Part shown: positions 1 through 5,256 of the stretch, piece by piece | Layout: each line of letters opens with the position of its first letter | Position numbering within the stretch: position 1 is the stretch's first letter | Assembly: GCA_051892195.1 (NCBI GenBank) | Contig: JBJFFZ010000020.1 | Coordinates: 1 to 5,532, forward strand | DNA length: 5,532 bases | Direction: 5' to 3' | Source of the DNA: CAKQOE01 sp051892195 | Lineage (GTDB): Bacteria; Bacillota; Clostridia; Peptostreptococcales; Anaerovoracaceae | Made by a program: the position numbers and the translations under genes | Notes under the pieces: generated by a model | The model's input: the letters and a program-made list of their open reading frames with translations, nothing else | Database searches by the model: none | What the model was told of the DNA's origin: nothing

Positions 1-390
1 TGTCACATTGATTGCAATCTCTTTACAATCATACTGAATTATATATTGAAAAACAATCTTACTATCAGCTGTTTCATTTACTACAAACTCAATATTTGAT
101 GAGTCTGTCGGCCCTGCAATTGTTAATGAATCCGCGACAAAGGGATATGATTCTGCTAATGTCACTTGCACCGTCCCGCTTGCATTTCCAGTCAAAATTG
201 TTTTATGTGAGATAGAGCTTGCAGCCTCATACGGTATTGTACTGCCGTCTGAAGTAATTGAAACGGATTGAACAACTTCCTGCACCGTCGCCGCATACAC
301 CGGCTCCCTGTCATAAGGCACCAGCACAGAAGACAGGATCAGCAAAACGGTGAGAACCACACTCCATATTCTTTTTTCTGTTCGTTCCAT
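1..390 (-). CDS. Secreted protein with signal peptide, N-terminal 130 residues, cut by window edge
   Basis: Translating leftward from the ATG at 390-388 gives 130 codons without a stop up to base 1, so the gene continues outside the window. The product starts with a textbook signal peptide: basic n-region (RTEKR, residues 3-7), hydrophobic core about 9-24 and a likely signal-peptidase I site after VYA (31-33). No lipobox Cys is present. The mature part (34-130) is rich in Ser, Thr, Val and Ile with alternating hydrophobic residues, suggesting a beta-rich surface or secreted domain; I recognise no family. It lies 69 nt behind the receptor gene on the same strand and is probably in the same operon. 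Start support: AAAGGA at 406-401 and GGAG at 398-395 precede the ATG, and no nearby upstream in-frame ATG exists. Base composition drops sharply within the gene: bases 1-240 are about 37% GC, unlike every other gene here. Confidence 0.8.
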   Translation of the reverse strand, partial: MERTEKRIWSVVLTVLLILSSVLVPYDREPVYAATVQEVVQSVSITSDGSTIPYEAASSISHKTILTGNASGTVQVTLAESYPFVADSLTIAGPTDSSNIEFVVNETADSKIVFQYIIQYDCKEIAINVT

Positions 391-394
391 GTTT

Positions 395-406
395 CTCCGA
401 TCCTTT
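395..406 (-). promoter_or_regulatory. Ribosome binding site of the secreted-protein gene
   Basis: On the minus strand AAAGGA (406-401) lies 10 nt and GGAG (398-395) 4 nt before the ATG at 390-388. Either could pair with 16S rRNA; neither spacing is ideal, but together they support this start codon immediately before the signal peptide. Confidence 0.5.
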
Positions 407-418
407 CTGGCTGCTGTT

Positions 419-435
419 CTTCTGCCGGGCAGAAG
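419..435. repeat. Intergenic 17-bp palindrome (8-bp arms, 1-nt centre)
   Basis: The arms cttctgcc (419-426) and ggcagaag (428-435) are perfect reverse complements around one central g. It lies in the 69-nt gap between the receptor gene and the secreted-protein gene. As RNA it could form a 6-7 bp hairpin in the leader of the secreted-protein gene. No U-tract follows on the minus strand, so it is not a convincing intrinsic terminator. It could be an RNA stability or processing element or a dimeric protein-binding site; function is unknown. Confidence 0.5.
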
Positions 436-459
436 CTCATCCTTGCTTTTATTTATAAA

Positions 460-3435
460 TTAATACGCTTCAATATAAACATCGATGCCGCTGGTATCTT
501 CCATCTGGTAGTACTGGTCGCAGCGGTACAGGTATTCTCTTGCGGCGGCGTCCATGCGGAACTGCTTCAGCACCTGGATAAACACCAGTCTTGCTTCGTA
601 GTAGTCCTTCTGGCAGTACAGCTCCACGCCCCGTTCAAAGAGGTCCTTTGTCTGGCGCTTGAGACGGCGGATTTCTTCCGTATCCCCGTCAAAGACATCG
701 TACAGCTTTTCTGCACGGTCTGTAGCCGTCACATGCAGGAAGCCGATAAACCGCGCGTTGTACCGTTCGTGGAATTCCGGAATCCGCTCTGCCGTGGCGG
801 CGGTGGTCAGCACTCTTGCGGCGTACTTTGGAGCCATCTGCTGCAGGAAGCTGCTGAGGTTGGTATGCTCGGACACCGTAGTTGCAGCAAGGCGCTCCCG
901 GTGACCGACGATGCCCACCATCACCGGACCGTAGCTGATGCCTCCCGTAAGGGTGACCACAGGAAGTCCTTTGGCAGTTCTGCGGCTGTTGACCACGTCC
1001 ATTTCCTGGCAGACGGACACGGCGCTGTTGACAGCGTCCTCGCTGCTTCCCGTAAAGAATGCAACCAGCCCTGCCTCCTCAAAGCGGTCCACTACACCGC
1101 CCTTTTCGTTGATAATCGGCACCAGCTCCGAATACACGTCATTGATAAAGCGGAACATTTCCGCAGAATTCATGGAGCTGATCATATCGGAAAATCCCTG
1201 GGCGTTCACCGAAAGGATGGTAATATCGGAATGCATCTGGTCTCCCAGCCGCACATCGGTGACGCTGCTTTTGCGCAGGAGCTGGAACATCTTGGACGGA
1301 ACGAACCGGAAATAACCCTGGTTCAGCTCTGTCAGTTCGTTGACGCTGTATTCCACCGTGGTGGACATCTGGTTGAAGACCCTTGAAACATCCGCGATCT
1401 CGTCGTTGCCCCGAACCGTTGTCTGGACACCCAGATTTCCTTCCGTAACCTCCTGGATGGCCAGGCGCAGGCGCTTCAGCGGATGCAGGGTTACCAGCAT
1501 CAGGGCCACCAGAAGAAGAATCAGGATCACCAGAATTGCCAGGTTGATCATGCTGACCTTTTTTGCATTCTGGGCTACGGCGTAGTCCAGGGACGCCTTT
1601 GAGGTGCCCGTCTCCAGCACTGCAAACACGTTGCCCTCCTGGTCCTTTACCGGCACTGCCAGGCAGATCCACTCCCCGCCGGTATCCCGGTAGGAGGTCC
1701 GGTAGATCCGGTCTTCTCCTGCCGCAGCGCAGAAGAGCTCTCCGGTGCGGTTTCCATAGTAGTAGCTGATAGGAACGTCGATATAATTCTGATCACAGTA
1801 TGCCGAAATCAGCTCCTGGTTGTATGTATACCGATAAAGCCAGAAATACCCGAAATTGTGCACCTGGCTGCTCTTTTCCCCGTCGGATTCCCAGATTTCC
1901 AGACTTCCCGGCAGGGCCGTCAGCAGGCTGCGGAGCTGATAATACTCCACGCTGTCATACGGACGGTCATAATCGATGCTGTCCAGCATTTCTTCGCTGA
2001 TGTTTTCCATCTGCTGTCTTGCCACCAGATACAGCTCTTTGTACTGCTGGTCTGTGATCTGCTTCACAAACAGGCTCTGCATGGCAAACTGAAGGATCAG
2101 CACGCTGGCCATAACCACCGGAATGCACACGGTAACCACCTTGGCAGCAACAGGAAATCTCCCTCTTGTGATGCGGAGAACCTGATATCCAACAAAGGAA
2201 AGGACAAGGAGCCCCACAAAGAGAATCACAAACCACTTTCCAAAGAACCGGAGCTTCTCTCCAGCCCCCGTAACGCCTGTGAGAATCCGCAGCTCTCCGT
2301 TTTCATAGATGCCCAGAGCGCCGTCCGCTTCTGCCCCCGTTACCGTTGCAGTAAAGAAGCCTTCATCGGCAAAGCGCATATTTTTCAGATTGCAGGCCGG
2401 AATCTCCTCCGTGCCCCAGACCACCGACAGGGAGTCCTTCACCTGGGCCATCTGCCCGGTGGACACATCGATGGATTTCAGATCCTTGGAAGCGAGATCC
2501 ATAAAGTAGACGGTATGTCTGCCGTCTGAGGTAAACCCTGCAATCCGGGATTCGTTCACTGCAGGATAAGCGTCCGGGAACATGCACGCATGAGAAAAGA
2601 CCTCTGCACCGTCGATGTACAGCACCTCCTCCTGCTCCGGCTCCAGAAGCTGGGCTTCTGCCACCTGCTGTGGATCAAACGTATCTGTTTCTGCTCCCGT
2701 AAGCCCGGAAGAAAATTCGTTCTCTAAAGAATCCGTTTCCATTTCTCCCGTCAAAGTCCCTGAAGAAACCTCTCTCCAAAGACCCTCCCCCTGGTCGGCA
2801 AAGTAAATGGTTCCCTCCGGAGTCGTAAACACGATGGTTCCGTCGTCGGAATAAAAGAAATCCGTAAACCCGATGCCGCCGTCAAATTCAATAACACCCA
2901 CGGCCTCCGGTTCGGATGCTCCTGCATCCATACGGGAAAGCACCGCCTCAGCGGTCATCATCTCTTCGTTGACCCCTGTGGAAAACCAGGTCAGAACCCC
3001 GCTGCGCACCTGAATGGAAAAGCAGTTCTGGTTTTCCGTGTCCGTTACAGGAAGCTCCCAGGCGCTGCGCAGCTTTCCCCTGCCGAAATCGCACAGGGAT
3101 ACGCTCTCTGACAGCACCTCGTTGGTGGTGATTTTTCGCTCCATGCAGTAGACATAAATATCATTACCGTCTACCGTAAGATAATCCAGAGAACGGATCC
3201 TGTCTCCGGTAATCTTATCGATGCGGATCTCCTCCTGCTTCTTTCCGGCAGAGTCCGCCTGAATGATCCGAAGCTCCTCCCCGTCATCGTCTATGAGATA
3301 CACCGCGTCGGGTGTGTATACGGAATCCACAATATAAGTAAAACGGTCCTTCGAAAAGGCCAGGGTCAGCACAAGGCTGAGAACCAGCGCAGTCCCAAAG
3401 ACTGCAGCAAGAAGCTGTTTCATCCTCCGCGTCAT
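460..3435 (-). CDS. Membrane receptor with two extracellular sensor regions, HAMP and degenerate class III nucleotide-cyclase domain
   Basis: A 991-residue protein. Layout: TM1 about 7-27; first ectodomain about 30-398, beta-rich with recurring strand-turn motifs such as DDGTIVFTTPEGTIYF, possibly a beta-propeller; TM2 399-420; short basic loop (RITRGR); TM3 430-451; second ectodomain 452-626, Cache-like, ending in the typical VPVKDQEGNVFAVLETG; TM4 629-650; HAMP about 651-703; linker YFRFVPSKMFQLLRK (708-722) and DVRLGDQ, typical of bacterial cyclases; cyclase homology domain about 736-905; helical TPR-like tail about 927-978. Basic residues follow the positive-inside rule. The catalytic residues are lost: the FSDIR-type metal Asp is N744, the GDA-type metal Asp is A788 and the transition-state Arg is F863; only the adenine/ribose-site Asn (N859) remains. 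It is therefore probably a pseudo-cyclase acting as sensor or scaffold. The gene starts 16 nt after the PAAR-like gene behind a strong SD (AAGGAGG). Family assignment is firm; ligand and output are unknown. Confidence 0.9.
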   Translation of the reverse strand: MTRRMKQLLAAVFGTALVLSLVLTLAFSKDRFTYIVDSVYTPDAVYLIDDDGEELRIIQADSAGKKQEEIRIDKITGDRIRSLDYLTVDGNDIYVYCMERKITTNEVLSESVSLCDFGRGKLRSAWELPVTDTENQNCFSIQVRSGVLTWFSTGVNEEMMTAEAVLSRMDAGASEPEAVGVIEFDGGIGFTDFFYSDDGTIVFTTPEGTIYFADQGEGLWREVSSGTLTGEMETDSLENEFSSGLTGAETDTFDPQQVAEAQLLEPEQEEVLYIDGAEVFSHACMFPDAYPAVNESRIAGFTSDGRHTVYFMDLASKDLKSIDVSTGQMAQVKDSLSVVWGTEEIPACNLKNMRFADEGFFTATVTGAEADGALGIYENGELRILTGVTGAGEKLRFFGKWFVILFVGLLVLSFVGYQVLRITRGRFPVAAKVVTVCIPVVMASVLILQFAMQSLFVKQITDQQYKELYLVARQQMENISEEMLDSIDYDRPYDSVEYYQLRSLLTALPGSLEIWESDGEKSSQVHNFGYFWLYRYTYNQELISAYCDQNYIDVPISYYYGNRTGELFCAAAGEDRIYRTSYRDTGGEWICLAVPVKDQEGNVFAVLETGTSKASLDYAVAQNAKKVSMINLAILVILILLLVALMLVTLHPLKRLRLAIQEVTEGNLGVQTTVRGNDEIADVSRVFNQMSTTVEYSVNELTELNQGYFRFVPSKMFQLLRKSSVTDVRLGDQMHSDITILSVNAQGFSDMISSMNSAEMFRFINDVYSELVPIINEKGGVVDRFEEAGLVAFFTGSSEDAVNSAVSVCQEMDVVNSRRTAKGLPVVTLTGGISYGPVMVGIVGHRERLAATTVSEHTNLSSFLQQMAPKYAARVLTTAATAERIPEFHERYNARFIGFLHVTATDRAEKLYDVFDGDTEEIRRLKRQTKDLFERGVELYCQKDYYEARLVFIQVLKQFRMDAAAREYLYRCDQYYQMEDTSGIDVYIEAY

Positions 3436-3443
3436 TTTTTCTG

Positions 3444-3450
3444 CCTCCTT
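3444..3450 (-). promoter_or_regulatory. Strong Shine-Dalgarno of the receptor gene, adjoining the upstream stop codon
   Basis: On the minus strand the PAAR-like gene's TAG stop (3454-3452) runs almost directly into GAAGGAGG, leaving 8 nt (CAGAAAAA) before the receptor ATG at 3435-3433. This near-consensus AAGGAGG fixes the receptor start at this Met rather than Met5. Its position means ribosomes ending on the spike-tip gene stop on top of it, which suggests translational coupling. Confidence 0.85.
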
Positions 3451-3451
3451 C

Positions 3452-3838
3452 CTAAGGGACCATAATGGTGGTCTGTCCCGGATACGTCACCTGAATCACG
3501 CCGCCCCACATGCACATAAGCTTTGATGAATTGTTCAGGGCGGGAATATTTTTTATCATAACCGTAGGGGATCCCGGCGCCCAGGGCGCCGTAGTATTGG
3601 GAATGCACGGCATGGGGGTCAGAACCCCGAAGGCCGCTGCGGTAGCTGCCGCCACCGTGGGATTTGCCATGGAGCTGCACATGCCGAAAGGCATAATATT
3701 GACCATCGGTTTATTGTCCATAATGGTGGCAAGCGGCATGGAAGTCACCGCCTGATTCTGTGGAGTCACCATCAGGGTTGAAGGCGCCATGCCAAAGGAG
3801 CAGGCAAGCATTGCATTTCCGCATACACACATTCCCAT
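3452..3838 (-). CDS. DUF4280 PAAR-like spike-tip protein
   Basis: A 128-residue protein. The family pattern is recognisable throughout: ACSFGMAPSTLMV near the start (12-24), NIMPFGMCSSMANPTVAAAT (47-66), LTPMPCIPNT (73-82), APWAPGSPTV (84-93) and the terminal MCMWGGVIQVTYPGQ (108-122). DUF4280 proteins are PAAR-like: they fold as a small cone on the tip of the VgrG/spike of contractile injection systems and type VI-like machines, where they sharpen the tip and may bind cargo. Six Cys (4, 6, 13, 54, 78, 109) may bind metal or form a rigid core; 16 of 128 residues are Met. The protein ends with the PAAR-like fold, without a C-terminal toxin, so it is a structural tip rather than an effector fusion. 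The start is supported by AAAGGA about 10 nt upstream (3854-3849). It lies between the beta-rich protein gene (43 nt gap) and the receptor gene (16 nt gap). No membrane or signal segment is visible. Confidence 0.88.
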   Translation of the reverse strand: MGMCVCGNAMLACSFGMAPSTLMVTPQNQAVTSMPLATIMDNKPMVNIMPFGMCSSMANPTVAAATAAAFGVLTPMPCIPNTTAPWAPGSPTVMIKNIPALNNSSKLMCMWGGVIQVTYPGQTTIMVP

Positions 3839-3881
3839 GATACTCTCTTCCTTTCCCTTTTTCTTCTGTTACGATTCTTTT

Positions 3882-4658
3882 TTATCTTTCTGATTCCCCG
3901 GAAAGATCGATCCGGAGAATCCTCTCGTCTGTTTCTCTTACCCGGATGCACTGTCCCTGCCGGTCCTGCACCGCACAGGACACATCCCCCCGGTCAGGGT
4001 CAGGCTTCAGCACGGCTGCAGCATTTCCGTCCCCGTCTGCGGTAATCTCCCACCGGGGATACAGATACGCTTCCGTCCCCTCCTGAAAGCCTGCAGGAGG
4101 TTCCTTTATAACGTAGGAATCCTCTCCCTCCCGGCACAGCAGGCTGATCACCTGCTCCGGTATGTCTTCCGGGCCTTTCATCACGGCAAAGGACCGTCCG
4201 GACAGATCCTGCTGTCCCGGAGAAAAAATTCTGAGAAGGGTTTTTTCTCCGGATTCCAAAGACAGAATCCGCAGTCCCTGACTGCGTCCGGTTTCCGTCA
4301 CAGTCACGGGTTCACCCGGCAAGGCTCCCCGGATCTGAAGAAAGGACCTGCTGCCACCGCCGGCGTACGTCTGATCCGGAACCAGCCACACATAAAGAAT
4401 CTGACCGGTGACCTCCAGGGCTTCGGAATCCACCATACATTCCCGGGAGTGAAACCCCGGCGCCTGAACCAGAACTCTCGTAACGGGAACCCTCCCTGCA
4501 AGGACCACATAATAGCCGTCCCGTTTGGTGACGGGCCGGTTTCCCGGGTCCTCCGGAAGGCTTACCCGCACCTGACTGCCGGTAAGAGGCCGTCCGCTGA
4601 AGCTGTCTCTGACCGCCACAGCAAATGCCATTTTCAACTGTATTCCAAGTCTCTGCAT
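3882..4658 (-). CDS. Beta-rich protein of unknown function, linked to injection-system genes
   Basis: A 258-residue protein without signal peptide or TM segment, consistent with a cytoplasmic protein or a particle component. Residues about 11-93 resemble a carboxypeptidase-regulatory/Ig-like beta-sandwich: VRDSFSGRPLTGSQVRVSLP, then TKRDGYYVVL and VLVQAPGFHSRE, the usual alternation of 'what is modified', a DGYY turn and a final strand. Residues about 104-258 look like a second beta-rich domain, with short strands separated by Gly/Pro/Asp turns, including EAYLYPRWEITADGDGNAAA (196-215). I do not recognise this second part. The start at 4658 is backed by AGGAG (4670-4666) with 7 nt spacing; Met10 lacks a comparable site. 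Placement between the tail-terminator and PAAR-like genes suggests a role in particle assembly, the spike/baseplate or cargo handling (inference). It carries a 12-bp inverted repeat inside its coding sequence (4217-4252). Confidence 0.75.
   Translation of the reverse strand: MQRLGIQLKMAFAVAVRDSFSGRPLTGSQVRVSLPEDPGNRPVTKRDGYYVVLAGRVPVTRVLVQAPGFHSRECMVDSEALEVTGQILYVWLVPDQTYAGGGSRSFLQIRGALPGEPVTVTETGRSQGLRILSLESGEKTLLRIFSPGQQDLSGRSFAVMKGPEDIPEQVISLLCREGEDSYVIKEPPAGFQEGTEAYLYPRWEITADGDGNAAAVLKPDPDRGDVSCAVQDRQGQCIRVRETDERILRIDLSGESER
4217..4252. repeat. Perfect 12-bp inverted repeat inside a coding region
   Basis: ccggagaaaaaa (4217-4228) and ttttttctccgg (4241-4252) are exact reverse complements, separated by 12 nt. 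In the minus-strand mRNA they can form a 12-bp stem, extendable by a U-G pair, with a 12-nt loop, over codons about 136-147 of the beta-rich protein. The U-run lies in the 3' arm of the stem rather than after it, so it is not a classical intrinsic terminator. Confidence 0.7.
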
Positions 4659-4665
4659 ACTGCAT

Positions 4666-4670
4666 CTCCT
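4666..4670 (-). promoter_or_regulatory. Shine-Dalgarno of the beta-rich protein gene
   Basis: AGGAG on the minus strand ends 7 nt before the ATG at 4658-4656 and lies within the 27-nt gap after the DUF4255 stop codon. It supports Met1 over Met10 and over the out-of-frame ATG at 4665-4663. Confidence 0.7.
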
Positions 4671-4685
4671 GCTGTCTTTTCAGGG

Positions 4686-5243
4686 TTATTCCTCTACGGA
4701 TATTTCCGCTCTTGTTACTCTGCGGATTTCCTTTGTTCTTGCGGATTCGATCTCTACCGGAGCCACCTTGTAAAAGAGGCTGGTCTTTATGGCCTTGCCC
4801 GGATAGCTCCACATCCGGCTCTTTTCCTCTGCGGTCATTCGCATAAGCCGGATGACCCAGTCGAGCCCCGCGCCGCTGTCCTGACTGCTTTCCATGACGG
4901 AATGATCCGCCATGATCTGCACGATCCTTCCAAGAATCCGGTGCTCCTCCGCCTCCCTGTATTTCACATCCGCCGAAGAATAAGGCGTGATCATGTAGTG
5001 CAGGGAAAGATAGGTGGAGGGATACCGCTGGATCCCGGTATTGACGCTGGTCATGGAGGTGTTGATGTACTCGTCGTTTTCCCGGATGTCATAAAGGTGA
5101 ACGCCCACGGAAAAATCTCCGTGATCCTCCGGGCTGCAGAGCCCGATGGAATCCGGGCTTCGGATCAGCTCCGGACACAGCCCCTCCTGCAGAAGCTTCA
5201 CAAGCCTGCTGCTGACGTCTGCAATTCCTGAATAACCTGCCAT
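4686..5243 (-). CDS. DUF4255 / Pvc16-type tail terminator protein of a contractile injection system
   Basis: A 185-residue protein with the hallmarks of the DUF4255 (Pvc16 N-terminal) family: an N-terminal helix (GIADVSSRLVKLLQEGL, 6-22), then the short motif IGLCSP (33-38), FSVGVHLYDIRENDEY (44-59), the strand STYLSLHYMITPYSS (76-90), EEHRILGRIVQIMADH (99-114), and the closing MWSYPGKAIKTSLFYKVAPVEIES (split here: MWSYPGK 144-150 and SLFYKVAPV 155-163). In Photorhabdus PVC and Serratia AFP the homologue caps the distal end of the tube and sheath and so ends assembly. Length is normal for the core domain, and no extra domain follows. It begins 13 nt after the upstream stop, behind AAGGAGA (5255-5249) with good spacing. 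This is the best single marker that the operon belongs to a phage-tail-like injection system; a plain prophage tail is less likely because DUF4255 is mostly an eCIS family. Confidence 0.88.
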   Translation of the reverse strand: MAGYSGIADVSSRLVKLLQEGLCPELIRSPDSIGLCSPEDHGDFSVGVHLYDIRENDEYINTSMTSVNTGIQRYPSTYLSLHYMITPYSSADVKYREAEEHRILGRIVQIMADHSVMESSQDSGAGLDWVIRLMRMTAEEKSRMWSYPGKAIKTSLFYKVAPVEIESARTKEIRRVTRAEISVEE

Positions 5244-5256
5244 AGCTGTCTCCTTT

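Noticed and set aside
453..458. TATAAA on the minus strand as a -10 box for the secreted-protein gene
   Set aside because: No acceptable -35 hexamer is found 16-18 nt upstream; AT-rich sequence after a stop codon explains it.
388..462. Possible readthrough fusion: the receptor stop and the secreted-protein ATG are in the same frame with no stop between
   Set aside because: One TAA separates them, the intervening 23 codons look non-coding, and a signal peptide with its own ribosome site begins at 390. An open in-frame gap this short is not rare by chance.
268..1386. Long plus-strand open frame (372 codons) opposite the receptor gene
   Set aside because: It lies antisense to the well-supported HAMP/cyclase region, its product is His/Cys/Arg-rich without a recognisable family, and no convincing ribosome site precedes it. 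Other plus-strand frames (1858-2529, 4449-5231) are rejected for the same reasons.
1139..1672. Minus-strand frame of 177 codons in another phase within the receptor gene
   Set aside because: Gly/Pro/Arg-rich low-information product, wholly inside the stronger receptor frame; a shadow of GC-rich coding sequence.
3575..3591. Perfect 8+1+8 palindrome (cggcgccc a gggcgccg) in the PAAR-like gene
   Set aside because: It results from the codons of the repeated Ala-Pro in the family motif APWAPG, so protein sequence explains it.
4079..4100. 7-bp inverted repeat cctcctg/caggagg with 8-nt loop
   Set aside because: Short, inside coding sequence, and expected by chance in GC-rich DNA of this length.
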